The translations under genes were made by a program, and so were the position numbers. Positions 9,105-18,552 of a DNA stretch of 64,000 nt are shown piece after piece. Within the stretch, counting starts at the first letter, position 1, and each line of letters starts with the position of its first letter. This DNA comes from an uncultured Methylophilaceae bacterium (lineage in GTDB: Bacteria; Pseudomonadota; Gammaproteobacteria; Burkholderiales; Methylophilaceae): positions 1 to 64,000 of the forward strand of contig CAIQBW010000017.1 in the NCBI GenBank assembly GCA_903870165.1, read 5' to 3'. Below the pieces are notes generated by a model. It searched no databases and was not told the DNA's origin. It saw only the letters and a program-made list of their open reading frames with translations.

Positions 9105-9538
9105 TGAAATTAAATACTATTAGTCCTGCAGAAGGCAGTAAGCACGCTAAGCGTCGCGTAGGCCGTGGTATCGGTTCTGGTCTTGGTAAAACAGCTGGTC
9201 GTGGTCATAAAGGTCAAAAGTCACGTACAGGTGGTTTCCATAAGGTAGGTTTCGAAGGCGGTCAAATGCCTTTGCAACGTCGTTTACCAAAACGTGGTTT
9301 TAGATCATTGACTAAGAAAGATACTGCACGTGTACGCACAAGCGAATTGCTTTTGATTGATGCACCAGTAATCGATATCTTGACTTTGAAAGCTGCGAAC
9401 ATTGTTCCTGGCACAGTTAAATCAGTAAAAGTTTACTTATCTGGTGACTTAAGTCGTGCTGTTTCAGTACAAGGCTTGTTGTTGACTAAAGGTGCTCGCG
9501 CTGCAGTTGAAGCTGCTGGCGGCAAGATCGTAGAGTAA
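9104..9538 (+). CDS. rplO: 50S ribosomal protein L15
   Basis: The 144-residue protein has the normal length and begins [20 protein letters not shown], followed by the glycine-rich RNA-binding tail ([20 protein letters not shown]). L15 is a late assembly protein. It is followed after 4 bases by secY, as in most bacteria. Confidence 0.99.
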   Translation: MKLNTISPAEGSKHAKRRVGRGIGSGLGKTAGRGHKGQKSRTGGFHKVGFEGGQMPLQRRLPKRGFRSLTKKDTARVRTSELLLIDAPVIDILTLKAANIVPGTVKSVKVYLSGDLSRAVSVQGLLLTKGARAAVEAAGGKIVE

Positions 9539-9542
9539 TAAG

Positions 9543-10865
9543 TTGGCAAACGATAGTATCTTAAGTGCGGTAAGTAAGACGAGTGAGCTTAAAAGTCGCT
9601 TGTTATTCGTGTTGGGTGCGCTTGTTGTATATCGTTTAGGTGCTCATATACCAGTACCAGGCATTAATGCTGATGTCTTAGCTAAATTGTTTGAATCGCA
9701 AAGCGGCGGCATCTTGGGAATGTTCAATATGTTCTCAGGTGGCGCACTTTCTAGATTCACAGTGTTTGCACTGGGTATCATGCCTTACATTTCTGCATCG
9801 ATTATTATGCAGCTTTTGACAGTTGTTTCACCTCAAATGGAACAATTAAAAAAAGAGGGTGAAGCTGGTAGAAGACAAATTACTAAATACACTCGTTATG
9901 GAACCGTGTTGTTAGCGACATTTCAAGCGTTGGGTATTGCAATTGCCTTAGAGTCACAAGCAAACTTGGTTCTAGATCCGGGATTTATGTTTAGACTGAC
10001 GGCTGTTGTTACATTGGTAAGCGGTACGATGTTTTTGATGTGGTTGGGCGAACAAATCACAGAGCGTGGTATTGGTAATGGTATTTCTATGATTATTTTT
10101 GCTGGCATTGTGGCTGGTTTACCAAATGCTGTATTTAAGACATTGGAGCTTGCTAGCAGTGGTGCATTTAACCCTGTATTCGTAATTTTCTTATTTGCTG
10201 CAACCATCTTGGTTACCGCGTTTGTGGTCTTCGTTGAACGGGGCCAAAGAAAAATTACTGTGAATTATGCAAAGAGACAAGTTGGTCGCCAAGTGATGGG
10301 TGGTCAAACGAGTCATTTGCCATTGAAGCTAAATATGGCTGGTGTAATTCCACCAATTTTTGCTTCAAGTATTATTTTGTTCCCTGCCACCATGGCAGGT
10401 TGGTTTGGAAGTAACGAGAACTTCTCGTGGCTTAAAGACATTGGTACTAAATTGTCTCCTGGACAACCTTTGTACATCTTGTTCTTTGTCAGCGCGATTA
10501 TTTTCTTCTGTTTCTTCTATACGGCCTTAGTGTTTAACCCTAAGGAAACTGCAGACAATTTGAAGAAGAGCGGTGCCTTTGTTCCTGGTATCCGTCCTGG
10601 CGAACAGACTGCTAAATATATTGATCGCATCATGGGTCGTTTGACTTTGATTGGTGCAATCTACATTACATTGGTTTGCTTGTTGCCAGAGTTTTTGATT
10701 TTGAAATTTAATGTGCCGTTTTATTTTGGTGGTACATCGCTGTTGATTATTGTTGTGGTGACTATGGACTTCATGACGCAAGTGCAAGCGCATTTGATGT
10801 CGCATCAATATGAAGGTTTGCTTAAGAAAGCAAATTTCAAAAACGGTGCAGCAGGTTCACGCTAG
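9543..10865 (+). CDS. secY: Protein translocase channel subunit SecY
   Basis: The 440-residue membrane protein has ten expected membrane segments, and the plug and signature regions are seen early ([46 protein letters not shown]). SecY forms the channel for secretory and membrane proteins with SecE and SecG. The start is a TTG, with GTAGAG as a weak ribosome binding site, and no nearby ATG is in frame. The rare start may hold its level below that of the ribosomal proteins. Confidence 0.99.
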   Translation: MANDSILSAVSKTSELKSRLLFVLGALVVYRLGAHIPVPGINADVLAKLFESQSGGILGMFNMFSGGALSRFTVFALGIMPYISASIIMQLLTVVSPQMEQLKKEGEAGRRQITKYTRYGTVLLATFQALGIAIALESQANLVLDPGFMFRLTAVVTLVSGTMFLMWLGEQITERGIGNGISMIIFAGIVAGLPNAVFKTLELASSGAFNPVFVIFLFAATILVTAFVVFVERGQRKITVNYAKRQVGRQVMGGQTSHLPLKLNMAGVIPPIFASSIILFPATMAGWFGSNENFSWLKDIGTKLSPGQPLYILFFVSAIIFFCFFYTALVFNPKETADNLKKSGAFVPGIRPGEQTAKYIDRIMGRLTLIGAIYITLVCLLPEFLILKFNVPFYFGGTSLLIIVVVTMDFMTQVQAHLMSHQYEGLLKKANFKNGAAGSR

Positions 10866-10895
10866 TTAACTTAAGAGAAGCGAGTTCATTAGAAC

Positions 10896-11114
10896 ATGGC
10901 AAAAGAAGACAGAATTGAGATGCAAGGGGAGATTTTAGAAAATCTTCCAAATGCAACTTTTAGAGTTAAGTTAGAAAACGGACATATCGTTTTGGGTTAT
11001 ATCTCCGGAAAAATGCGTATGCACTATATTCGTATTCTTCCAGGTGACAAAGTTACCGTTGAAATGACCCCGTATGATCTTTCGCGAGCACGGATTATTT
11101 TCCGCGCTAAATAG
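10896..11114 (+). CDS. infA: Translation initiation factor IF-1
   Basis: The 72-residue protein has exactly the family length and is a single S1/OB domain ([20 protein letters not shown], then [17 protein letters not shown]). IF-1 occupies the ribosomal A site during initiation. Its place between secY and rpmJ is common outside the gamma-proteobacteria. Confidence 0.99.
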   Translation: MAKEDRIEMQGEILENLPNATFRVKLENGHIVLGYISGKMRMHYIRILPGDKVTVEMTPYDLSRARIIFRAK

Positions 11115-11150
11115 TATTAGCCATAATTATTTGGATTTTGTGAGGCAAAA

Positions 11151-11264
11151 ATGAGAGTTCGTGCATCAGTAAAGGCTTTATGCCGTCATTGTAAAGTGGT
11201 TCGTCGTCGTGGTGTTGTACGTGTTATTTGTACAGACCCAAGACATAAACAACGCCAAGGTTAA
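11151..11264 (+). CDS. rpmJ: 50S ribosomal protein L36, zinc-binding type
   Basis: This 37-residue protein ([14 protein letters not shown]...) keeps the zinc ligands C11, C14, C27 and H32, so it is the zinc-binding form. The ATG follows TGAGGCAAAA. It ends the spc cluster; a 123-base gap with a promoter follows before rpsM. Confidence 0.98.
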   Translation: MRVRASVKALCRHCKVVRRRGVVRVICTDPRHKQRQG

Positions 11265-11303
11265 TTGGTGGTTGTAAGGTAGTAGAGAATAATCCTTTGC
11301 TAA

Positions 11304-11332
11304 TTGTTATAAGTTGGCTTAGGTGTTAAAAT
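11304..11332 (+). promoter_or_regulatory. Predicted alpha operon promoter
   Basis: TTGTTA at 11304-11309 and TAAAAT at 11327-11332 are separated by 17 bases. Transcription would start near 11339 and give a short leader of about 50 bases before rpsM. It is in the place of the known alpha operon promoter. Confidence 0.55.
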
Positions 11333-11345
11333 TTAGGGCTTTTTT

Positions 11346-11368
11346 GGCGAAATTGAAAATTCAACGCC
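11346..11368 (+). promoter_or_regulatory. Leader hairpin before rpsM
   Basis: GGCG (11346-11349) and TTGA (11353-11356) pair with TCAA (11361-11364) and CGCC (11365-11368), leaving an AAA bulge and an AAAT loop. It ends 19 bases before the rpsM start. It is far smaller than the S4-binding pseudoknot of E. coli, so a role in S4 feedback is only a possibility. Confidence 0.45.
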
Positions 11369-11387
11369 ATAATTTTGGAGTAGATAC

Positions 11388-11750
11388 ATGGCTCGGATAG
11401 CAGGGGTAAACATCCCAAATCATAAGCACACTGAAATCGCATTAACTTCGATTTACGGTGTAGGACGCAATACTGCAAAGCAAATTTGTGCGGCAGCTGG
11501 CGTTTTAACGACTGCAAAAGTTAAGGATCTTAACGATGCGGAAGTTGAAAAGTTGCGCGACGAAGTAGCTAAGCTTCAAGTTGAAGGTGACTTGCGTCGT
11601 GAAGTTTCAATGAATATCAAGCGATTAATGGACTTAGGTTGCTACCGTGGTGTACGTCATCGCCGTGGTTTGCCAGTTCGTGGTCAGCGCACAAAAACAA
11701 ATGCGCGAACACGTAAGGGTCCAGTGAAGCCTATTAAGCAATCCAAGTAA
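11388..11750 (+). CDS. rpsM: 30S ribosomal protein S13
   Basis: The 120-residue protein begins [21 protein letters not shown] and has the helix-hairpin-helix region ([13 protein letters not shown]) and the basic C-terminal tail ([15 protein letters not shown]). S13 contacts the P-site tRNA and forms bridges to the large subunit. It opens the alpha cluster. Confidence 0.99.
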   Translation: MARIAGVNIPNHKHTEIALTSIYGVGRNTAKQICAAAGVLTTAKVKDLNDAEVEKLRDEVAKLQVEGDLRREVSMNIKRLMDLGCYRGVRHRRGLPVRGQRTKTNARTRKGPVKPIKQSK

Positions 11751-11763
11751 GGAATAAGTAGAC

Positions 11764-12153
11764 ATGGCTAAAGCTAACGTACGTGTACGCAAGAAAGTTA
11801 AAAAGAACATTGCCGAGGGCATCGCCCACGTTCATGCTTCATTTAACAATACAATTATTACGATCACAGATCGCCAAGGTAATGCGCTTTCATGGGCAAC
11901 ATCTGGTGGTGCTGGTTTCAAAGGTTCTCGTAAGAGTACTCCATTCGCTGCTCAAGTTGCAGCAGAGGCTGCTGGTAAAGCAGCTCAAGAATGTGGTGTT
12001 AAGAACCTTGAGGTTCGTATCAAAGGACCTGGTCCAGGCCGCGAATCAGCAGTTCGTGCATTGAACGCTGTTGGTTTTAAAATTACTAGCATTTCAGATG
12101 TGACGCCAGTTCCGCACAACGGTTGCCGTCCACCTAAAAAGCGCCGTATTTAA
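11764..12153 (+). CDS. rpsK: 30S ribosomal protein S11
   Basis: The 129-residue protein has the full family length, with [20 protein letters not shown] and the C-terminal signature [19 protein letters not shown]11 lies on the platform of the small subunit near the mRNA exit. It follows rpsM after 13 bases. Confidence 0.99.
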   Translation: MAKANVRVRKKVKKNIAEGIAHVHASFNNTIITITDRQGNALSWATSGGAGFKGSRKSTPFAAQVAAEAAGKAAQECGVKNLEVRIKGPGPGRESAVRALNAVGFKITSISDVTPVPHNGCRPPKKRRI

Positions 12154-12194
12154 TACGCCGCAATTAAGTAGCAAGATTTAATAGGAGAAATACC

Positions 12195-12824
12195 TTGGCT
12201 AGAAATCTCGATCCTAAGTGCCGTCAGTGTCGCCGTGAAGGCGAAAAACTTTTCCTTAAAGGCGAAAAGTGTTTCACAGACAAATGCGCTATCGAAAAAC
12301 GTAATTTCCCACCTGGTCAGCATGGTCAACGTCGTAATCAACGTTTATCTGACTACGGTGTTCAATTGCGTGAAAAACAAAAATTACGTCGTATTTACGG
12401 TGTCTTAGAGAAGCAATTCCGTAGCTATTACGCAGAAGCTGACCGTCAAAAAGGTATTACAGGTGAAAACTTGTTACAACTTTTGGAATGCCGTCTAGAC
12501 AACGTGGCTTACCGTATGGGTCTAGGTGCTTCCCGCACTGAGGCGCGTCAAATCGTTCGCCATAACAGCATCTTAGTTAATGGTAAACGTGTAAACATCC
12601 CTTCATACCAAGTTAAACCTGGTGATACTGTTCAAGTTGCGCCAGCATCTGTCAATCAATTGCGTATTAAAGGCGCATTGGCAGCGGCTGAACAACGTGG
12701 TTTCCCAGAGTGGATTGAAGTTGATGTTAAAGCGCTTAAGGGTACATTTAAAGCTAAGCCACAACGTGATGAATTGCCAGCAACAATCAATGAATCATTA
12801 GTTGTTGAGCTTTACTCTAAGTAA
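12195..12824 (+). CDS. rpsD: 30S ribosomal protein S4, zinc-binding type
   Basis: The 209-residue protein has a complete four-cysteine zinc site at C9, C12, C26 and C31 (CRQC near the N-terminus, then KCFTDKC). E. coli S4 lacks this set. The segment after it ([20 protein letters not shown]) and the S4 RNA-binding domain near residues 98-160 are normal. S4 is a primary 16S rRNA binder and represses the alpha operon in E. coli. The start is a TTG with a strong AGGAG 8 bases before it. Confidence 0.98.
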   Translation: MARNLDPKCRQCRREGEKLFLKGEKCFTDKCAIEKRNFPPGQHGQRRNQRLSDYGVQLREKQKLRRIYGVLEKQFRSYYAEADRQKGITGENLLQLLECRLDNVAYRMGLGASRTEARQIVRHNSILVNGKRVNIPSYQVKPGDTVQVAPASVNQLRIKGALAAAEQRGFPEWIEVDVKALKGTFKAKPQRDELPATINESLVVELYSK

Positions 12825-12851
12825 TTTAATTTAGGACCGTAAGGAAAGTTT

Positions 12852-13835
12852 ATGCAAAACAGTCCGACTGAATATTTGAAGCCACGTGTTGTGGATGTTG
12901 AAGTAATTTCACCATTGCGCGCACGTGTAACTTTAGAGCCTATGGAACGTGGTTTTGGCTACACATTGGGTAATGCGTTACGCCGTGTATTGCTATCTTC
13001 AATTCCAGGCTTTGCAATTACAGAAGTTAAAATTGATGGTGTTGTTCATGAATATTCAACGATTGACGGCGTTCAAGAAGACGTTGTTGATATCTTGTTG
13101 AATCTTAAAGGCGTTGCTTTAAAGCTCAATAACAAGAGCGAAACAGTGCTTACTTTGAGCAAGTCATCTGAAGGTGTAGTGACAGCTGCTGATTTTGAAA
13201 CTGGTCATGATGCAGAAATCTTCAATCCAAATCACGTGATTGCTCACCTGACTAAAGGTGGCAAGTTGAATTTGGAAGTTAAAGTTGAAATGGGCCGTGG
13301 TTATCAACCAGTGCCTGTTCGTCAAAAAACAGATGAAGACCGTGTATTAGGTTTCATTATGGTTGATGCTTCATTTAGCCCAATCAACAAGGTTAGTTAT
13401 CATGTTGAGAGTGCACGTGTAGAACAAAGAACTGACTTGGATAAACTTATCATGGACGTTGAAACTAACGGTGTGATGGAGCCAGAACAAGCGATTCGTG
13501 ATGCTGCTCGTATTTTGATTGGTCAATTGTCAGTGTTTGCTGACCTTGAAGGCGCTCCAACTGAAGTTGAAGTTAAGCAAGTTCCACAAGTTGATCCTAT
13601 CTTGTTACGTCCAGTAGATGATTTGGAATTAACTGTTCGTTCAGCGAACTGCTTAAAAGCTGAAAACATTTACTACATTGGTGATTTGATCCAACGTAGT
13701 GAAAACGAGTTGTTGAAAGCCCCTAACTTGGGTCGTAAATCGCTCAATGAGATTAAAGATGTTTTAGCGTCTAAAGGTCTTACTTTAGGCATGAAACTAG
13801 AGAACTGGCCGCCAGTTGGCCTGGAAAAAGTATAA
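12852..13835 (+). CDS. rpoA: RNA polymerase alpha subunit
   Basis: The 327-residue protein has the normal two-domain build. The N-terminal dimerisation domain holds [20 protein letters not shown] near residues 35-54. The C-terminal domain (about 245-315) holds [17 protein letters not shown] and [19 protein letters not shown], the surface that binds UP elements and activators. Alpha starts assembly of RNA polymerase. The ATG follows AAGGAAAG. Confidence 0.99.
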   Translation: MQNSPTEYLKPRVVDVEVISPLRARVTLEPMERGFGYTLGNALRRVLLSSIPGFAITEVKIDGVVHEYSTIDGVQEDVVDILLNLKGVALKLNNKSETVLTLSKSSEGVVTAADFETGHDAEIFNPNHVIAHLTKGGKLNLEVKVEMGRGYQPVPVRQKTDEDRVLGFIMVDASFSPINKVSYHVESARVEQRTDLDKLIMDVETNGVMEPEQAIRDAARILIGQLSVFADLEGAPTEVEVKQVPQVDPILLRPVDDLELTVRSANCLKAENIYYIGDLIQRSENELLKAPNLGRKSLNEIKDVLASKGLTLGMKLENWPPVGLEKV

Positions 13836-13859
13836 TAGCAAAGGTGTGAGGATATCACT

Positions 13860-14249
13860 ATGCGTCATCGCAACAGTAATCGTAAACTAAATCGTACCAG
13901 CAGCCATCGTCAGGCAATGTTGCGAAACATGGCAACTTCATTGTTGCGCCATGAAATTATTAAAACAACTTTGCCTAAAGCAAAAGAGCTTCGCCGTATT
14001 GCTGAGCCTTTGATCACTTTAGGTAAAGATGCAACTTTGGCAAATCGTCGTTTGGCTTTTAGCCGTCTACGTGACAGAGATATCGTTGGTAAATTGTTCA
14101 ATGAACTAGGTCCACGTTACTCAACACGTCCAGGTGGTTACCTACGTATTTTGAAATGCGGTTTCCGTAATGGCGATAATGCACCTATGGCATTAGTTGA
14201 ACTTGTAGATCGTCCTGATACTTCAGCAGAAGCAGTTGTGGCTGAGTAA
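13860..14249 (+). CDS. rplQ: 50S ribosomal protein L17
   Basis: The 129-residue protein begins [20 protein letters not shown] and has the family segment [24 protein letters not shown] (quoted in part from residues 29-52). The C-terminal tail is short and acidic. L17 lies near the exit tunnel. It is the last gene of the long ribosomal run and is followed directly by a strong terminator. Confidence 0.99.
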   Translation: MRHRNSNRKLNRTSSHRQAMLRNMATSLLRHEIIKTTLPKAKELRRIAEPLITLGKDATLANRRLAFSRLRDRDIVGKLFNELGPRYSTRPGGYLRILKCGFRNGDNAPMALVELVDRPDTSAEAVVAE

Positions 14250-14265
14250 ATCCAGTGATCTAAAT

Positions 14266-14294
14266 AAAAAAGCCGGTTATTAACCGGCTTTTTT
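14266..14294. terminator. Bidirectional terminator after rplQ
   Basis: GCCGGTTA (14272-14279) and TAACCGGC (14281-14288) form the stem, flanked by six A on the left and six T on the right. It can stop transcription from both rplQ and the convergent glutaredoxin-like gene, whose last codons at 14293-14295 touch it. Confidence 0.9.
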
Positions 14295-14535
14295 ATTGCC
14301 TGATAAAGGCTTTTATTTCTTCCAAAGAAAATGGCCAATCGACTTCTTGGTGTGTTGTGGGGCATTTAAATACGGGAATTCTTAAACCGTATTGGGTAAG
14401 CAGATTGTCATCCTCAACAATATCTTGTTTCATGTAAATAATGTTTTGGTTTTTTAGTGCAGTGCTGATGATGGTTTCTGCCTCATCGCATAAATGACAG
14501 CCGCTTGTGCCATATAAAATGTATTCTTTTTGCAT
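14293..14535 (-). CDS. Glutaredoxin-like family protein (DUF836 type)
   Basis: The 80-residue protein has a thioredoxin-like fold pattern: the strand EYILYGTSG, a C13-H-L-C16 motif at the start of helix 1, and a proline at residue 54 (RIPVF) in the place of the cis-proline. It is probably a cytosolic thiol-disulfide oxidoreductase. The partner is unknown. It converges on rplQ and shares the terminator. The upstream side faces mgtE, which runs the other way. Confidence 0.85.
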   Translation of the reverse strand: MQKEYILYGTSGCHLCDEAETIISTALKNQNIIYMKQDIVEDDNLLTQYGLRIPVFKCPTTHQEVDWPFSLEEIKAFIRQ

Positions 14536-14575
14536 ATGTTTAAGCGCTTGTAATCGAGTTTTATTAAATCTTATT

Positions 14576-14604
14576 GCGACTTATGTTATAACATCAAAAG
14601 TCGC
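14576..14604. repeat. Nested inverted repeat in the mgtE upstream region
   Basis: GCGACTT (14576-14582) and AAGTCGC (14598-14604) flank a perfect 12-bp palindrome, ATGTTATAACAT (14583-14594), and a CAA. The element lies 62 bases before the mgtE ATG, between the divergent glutaredoxin-like gene and mgtE. It could be an operator or fold as an RNA hairpin. Confidence 0.6.
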
Positions 14605-14665
14605 TGTAACGATGAACGTTTAGGCATTTATTAAAGTAATCACTAATTCTCTGCGAGTAAACGAA

Positions 14666-16108
14666 ATGGCAGAAATCCCAGAAATTAAAGAAAGCTTACA
14701 GGAAAGTCTTCAGCAAGTGATTCACTTGTTAGATAAGCACAAGCTTATTGAAGATCTGGTCCATAAGCAAGAATTGGATATGCCTAAACAGTCGCTTGTT
14801 GAATCGATCGTTCACAAGCAAAATCTTGCTCTTCTTCAAAAAAAGCTAGACCTACTTCACCCCGCTGACGTTGCCCATATTCTAGAAGCATTGCCATTAG
14901 AGCAACGTTTAGATGTATGGGAGTTGGTTAAAGCGGAACGTGATGGTGAAATTCTCCTTGAGGTTTCGGATGCGGTTCGTCAAACCCTTATTGCGGACAT
15001 GGATAGCGAAGAGCTTCTTGCTGCGGCAGAGCAGTTAGATACCGACGAGCTTGCAGATTTAGCCCCTGACTTACCAACAGATGTTCTGAATGAGCTTTTG
15101 GATAGCCTGGACTTCCAAAATCGTGAGCGATTAAAGTCTGCACTTGCTTATCCTGAAGATGCAGTGGGCGCATTAATGGACTTCGATATTGTAACTATTC
15201 GCGAAGATATTACCCTCGAGGTTGCACTGCGTTACTTACGTCGGATTGGTACTTTGCCGGACCATACCGATAAATTATTTGTGGTTGATCGACATGATAT
15301 TCTTCGTGGCGTACTGCCATTAAAACGTTTGGTGGTCAAAGATCTAGATTTAGGTGTTGCCGAAATTATGGCGGATGATCCAGTTGTGTTTCATCCAGAA
15401 GATTTGGCGGATGACGCTTCCAAAGCGTTCGAGCGGTATGACTTGGTAACTGCACCTGTCGTTGATGAAAATAATAAACTGGTTGGCCGGTTAACCGTTG
15501 ATACGGTGATGGATTATATTCGTGAAGAAGCTGAAAGTGACATGCTTTCGATGGCGGGTTTGCGTGAGGAAGAAGATTTGTTCTCTTCCGTTTGGAAATC
15601 TGTTCAAAACCGCTGGACATGGTTGGCCGTCAATTTGGTTACAGCCTTGATTGCATCCCGTGTGATTGGCTTATTTGAAGGTTCGATTGAGAAGACCGTC
15701 GCTTTGGCAGCATTAATGCCTATTGTTGCAGGTATCGGTGGTAACTCTGGAAATCAAACAACCACAATGATTGTTCGAGGTTTGGCACTTGGTCAAATTG
15801 CTTCACATAATATGCAATCTTTACTTAAAAAAGAGCTTGGCGTTAGTCTGCTCAATGGCCTAATTTGGGGAGGGGTTTTAGGTGTCATTGCATTTGCGCT
15901 TTATCAAAACTCAACCTTGAGTTTTGTCATGACAGCCGCGATGACGCTCAATCTTTTGCTCGCAGCTGTTATGGGAGTCATGATTCCTCTAGTCATGACA
16001 AAATTTGGTCGAGACCCTGCAGTTGGTTCAAGCGTACTCATTACAGCGATGACTGACAGCGGTGGTTTCTTTATTTTCCTTGGATTAGCGGCGATATTTT
16101 TACGATGA
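14666..16108 (+). CDS. mgtE: Magnesium transporter MgtE
   Basis: The 480-residue protein has the MgtE layout: a helical N-terminal domain (about residues 50-170, with LHPADVAHILEALPLEQR), two CBS domains (about 175-300) that sense cytosolic magnesium in studied members, and five membrane helices from about 315. The pore signature GIGGNSGNQTTTMIVRG is present, as is TAMTDSGGFFIFLG at the end. It should import Mg2+ across the inner membrane. Its stop overlaps the next gene by 4 bases, suggesting a two-gene operon with the channel. Confidence 0.96.
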   Translation: MAEIPEIKESLQESLQQVIHLLDKHKLIEDLVHKQELDMPKQSLVESIVHKQNLALLQKKLDLLHPADVAHILEALPLEQRLDVWELVKAERDGEILLEVSDAVRQTLIADMDSEELLAAAEQLDTDELADLAPDLPTDVLNELLDSLDFQNRERLKSALAYPEDAVGALMDFDIVTIREDITLEVALRYLRRIGTLPDHTDKLFVVDRHDILRGVLPLKRLVVKDLDLGVAEIMADDPVVFHPEDLADDASKAFERYDLVTAPVVDENNKLVGRLTVDTVMDYIREEAESDMLSMAGLREEEDLFSSVWKSVQNRWTWLAVNLVTALIASRVIGLFEGSIEKTVALAALMPIVAGIGGNSGNQTTTMIVRGLALGQIASHNMQSLLKKELGVSLLNGLIWGGVLGVIAFALYQNSTLSFVMTAAMTLNLLLAAVMGVMIPLVMTKFGRDPAVGSSVLITAMTDSGGFFIFLGLAAIFLR

Positions 16109-17454
16109 ACACAGAAATGCATTTGATTTGGTCTGAGCTACTTGAGGATTTGCCCAAGGCTGTGATGATTTGGCAGTTTGTTGTCATTGGCGCGAGTCTT
16201 GCAACTGCTTGGGTGCTAAGTGGGGTAGTGCGTTCTTATGTGATGGCCCATTCGTATGATAGTTGGAAAGTCGGTATTGGTGGCTTCAATCGCGTGCTAT
16301 TTCCATTGTCCTCTCTTGTGTTTATTTATATCGGTAGTTATGTGCTTAGCCAATGGCAACACGTTAGCTTATTGGTCTTGACGGTGAATTTGCTGTGGGC
16401 CATGGTCGCCATTCGCTTGTCTATCTATGGTATGCGCTATATCTTCACTGAGGGTAGTTGGATGCGCACAATGGAGCATATTATATCCAGAGTTATTTGG
16501 ATTGTTTTGGCCCTCCATTTAAGTGGTTTTTGGATACAGATTCTTAATTTTCTAGAAGATATTACATTTAAAGTAGGAAAATCCCATCTCAACGCTTTAG
16601 TCATCATTCAAGCAATCCTCACCATTTTATTTACGCTGTTTGTGTCACTTTCATTAAGTCGTCTCATCGAAAATAAAATGATGCGCGCAGAAAGAATTGA
16701 TGTGAATGTTCGTGTTGTTCTATCAAAGCTTATTCGAATTGCGCTTTCAATTATGGCGATATTGATCGCGATGTCTGCAGTCGGTATTGATATTACTCTT
16801 TTGTCGGTTTTTGGCGGGGCACTTGGTGTTGGGTTGGGGTTTGGTTTACAAAAAATTGCCAGCAACTATGTGAGCGGTTTTGCTATTCTGCTTGATGACT
16901 CGGTGCATATTGGTGATGTAGTGACTGTAGATGGGCATTACGGCGTTGTAAGCGAGTTGCGCTTACGTTACATGATACTTCGTAAGCTCGATGGCACAGA
17001 AGTAGTCATTCCACATGAGATTTTGATGGCAACGGCTGTGATTAACCACTCATATACCGACCGTAAAGGACGTATAACGATGCCAATTCAAGTAAGCTAT
17101 GATAGCGACTTGGATGCAGCAATGGCTATTGTTATAGACGCTGCAAATGCGCACGTGAGAGTCTTGGAAGCGCCGCCTGCTGAAGTTCAGATAAAAGGCT
17201 TTGGTGAGAATGGTATCGACTTGAATCTTGCTTTCTGGATTACCGATCCTGAAGAGGGTTATGCAAGCTTGCAATCAGACTTATATTTGGATATTTGGCG
17301 CAAATTTAAGAAGCATGGCATCGTTGTGCCTTATCCACAAAGAGAAGTGCGTATGTTGGCTACCCATCCAGTAGATGTTGTTGCAACGGATGAGACTGTT
17401 GCTGTTGAGGAAGTGATCAAGCCATCAGTCAGAAATTGGGATGATGTGATTTAG
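16105..17454 (+). CDS. Mechanosensitive ion channel family protein (MscS type)
   Basis: The 449-residue membrane protein has several N-terminal membrane helices and, from about residue 225, a typical MscS pore helix and beta domain: GGALGVGLGFGLQKIASNYV, then FAILLDDSVHIGDVVTVDGH and RKLDGTEVVIPHEIL. Such channels open under membrane tension and release solutes after osmotic downshock. Extra N-terminal helices make it larger than E. coli MscS (286 residues). The ATGA overlap with mgtE suggests that ion uptake and tension release are expressed together. Confidence 0.9.
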   Translation: MNTEMHLIWSELLEDLPKAVMIWQFVVIGASLATAWVLSGVVRSYVMAHSYDSWKVGIGGFNRVLFPLSSLVFIYIGSYVLSQWQHVSLLVLTVNLLWAMVAIRLSIYGMRYIFTEGSWMRTMEHIISRVIWIVLALHLSGFWIQILNFLEDITFKVGKSHLNALVIIQAILTILFTLFVSLSLSRLIENKMMRAERIDVNVRVVLSKLIRIALSIMAILIAMSAVGIDITLLSVFGGALGVGLGFGLQKIASNYVSGFAILLDDSVHIGDVVTVDGHYGVVSELRLRYMILRKLDGTEVVIPHEILMATAVINHSYTDRKGRITMPIQVSYDSDLDAAMAIVIDAANAHVRVLEAPPAEVQIKGFGENGIDLNLAFWITDPEEGYASLQSDLYLDIWRKFKKHGIVVPYPQREVRMLATHPVDVVATDETVAVEEVIKPSVRNWDDVI

Positions 17455-17486
17455 AGTGCCAGGATTGCATTAGATAGATAAAAGAG

Positions 17487-17529
17487 TGCCCAATAAAAAA
17501 CCCGCTGATAGCGGGTTTTTTATTGGGCA
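17487..17529. terminator. Long bidirectional terminator between the MscS gene and rpmG
   Basis: A perfect 19-bp inverted repeat (17487-17505 with 17511-17529) surrounds a TGATA loop. The GC core CCCGC/GCGGG is flanked by A and T runs, so either strand gives a GC stem followed by U residues. It separates two convergent units. Confidence 0.9.
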
Positions 17530-17551
17530 AACAACTCGAAACAAGTTCGAA

Positions 17552-17707
17552 TTATTTTAATTTTGCTTCTTTGTAAAGCACATGCTTGCGAGCAACTGGA
17601 TCAAACTTCTTGATTTCCATTTTTTCTGGCATGGTACGTTTGTTTTTAGTAGTGGTATAGAAATGACCTGTACCAGCACTTGATTCTAATTTGATTTTTT
17701 CACGCAT
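17552..17707 (-). CDS. rpmG: 50S ribosomal protein L33, zinc-free type
   Basis: The 51-residue protein starts [20 protein letters not shown] and ends [17 protein letters not shown]. It has no cysteine, so it is the form without zinc. The ATG is read from the complement of CAT at 17705-17707. It follows rpmB after 9 bases, the usual rpmB-rpmG pair. Confidence 0.97.
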   Translation of the reverse strand: MREKIKLESSAGTGHFYTTTKNKRTMPEKMEIKKFDPVARKHVLYKEAKLK

Positions 17708-17716
17708 GATGAGTCC

Positions 17717-17953
17717 TTAAATCTTCTCGCCAGCAGCGCGCATATCAGCTAAAACAGCATCAATGCCATTTTTGTCGATAGTACGAAGTGCAGCGTTAGT
17801 AATACGCATACTGATCCAACGATTTTCGCTCTCAACCCAGAACTTGCGATTTTGCAAGTTAGGTAAAAAACGACGCTTTGTTTTGTTATTTGCGTGAGAA
17901 ACGTTATTTCCCACCATCGGCTTTTTGCCGGTTACTTGACATACGCGCGCCAT
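17717..17953 (-). CDS. rpmB: 50S ribosomal protein L28
   Basis: The ATG at 17953 gives the normal 78-residue protein ([20 protein letters not shown]) and sits behind AGGAGAG. A longer frame upstream lacks family support. L28 is a large-subunit protein with a conserved centre ([17 protein letters not shown]). Only one cysteine is present, so it is not a zinc form. Confidence 0.98.
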   Translation of the reverse strand: MARVCQVTGKKPMVGNNVSHANNKTKRRFLPNLQNRKFWVESENRWISMRITNAALRTIDKNGIDAVLADMRAAGEKI

Positions 17954-18073
17954 ACTACTCTCCTGATACTGCATACCAAAATTCGAAAGACCGCATTTAT
18001 ACCATGAAAATGCGATCTTTTTCAAGTTAATTCTATTATTTTTCTACATCTTTAAAGGATGCAGAAAGTTTAA

Positions 18074-18526
18074 TTAATGTTTGCCTGTGCTACCAAAGCC
18101 GCCTTCACCGCGCTCGCTCGCGTTAAATTCATCAACGACATTAAAGCTAGCCTGTACAACTGGCACGATCACTAGCTGAGCCATGCGCTCCATAGGGTTC
18201 ATGACAAAAGCCTCTTGGCTGCGATTCCAGCAAGAAACAAATAATTGGCCCTGGTAGTCTGAGTCAATCAACCCAACCAAGTTGCCAAGCACGATGCCAT
18301 GTTTATGACCCAAGCCTGAGCGAGGTAGGATTATCGCTGCGTAAGCAGGATTGGCAAGGTGGATCGCCATCCCTGTTGGAATGAGCGTTGTTTCACCAGG
18401 GTTGATGGTAATGGCTTCGTTAATGCATGCGCGTAGATCCAGCCCTGCTGAGCCAGTTGTAGCATAGGCTGGCATATTTTCATTTAAGCGACTGTCTAAA
18501 ATTTTAAGTTCGACTTTTAAACTCAT
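18074..18526 (-). CDS. dut: dUTP diphosphatase
   Basis: The 150-residue protein carries the five motifs of trimeric dUTPases: [19 protein letters not shown], a third around [18 protein letters not shown], and the C-terminal glycine-rich [10 protein letters not shown]. It hydrolyses dUTP to dUMP, which keeps uracil out of DNA and supplies thymidylate synthesis. It lies just after coaBC, the same neighbour pair as in E. coli. Confidence 0.98.
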   Translation of the reverse strand: MSLKVELKILDSRLNENMPAYATTGSAGLDLRACINEAITINPGETTLIPTGMAIHLANPAYAAIILPRSGLGHKHGIVLGNLVGLIDSDYQGQLFVSCWNRSQEAFVMNPMERMAQLVIVPVVQASFNVVDEFNASERGEGGFGSTGKH

Positions 18527-18552
18527 TTGAGTGACTTTCCATATAAAAATTT

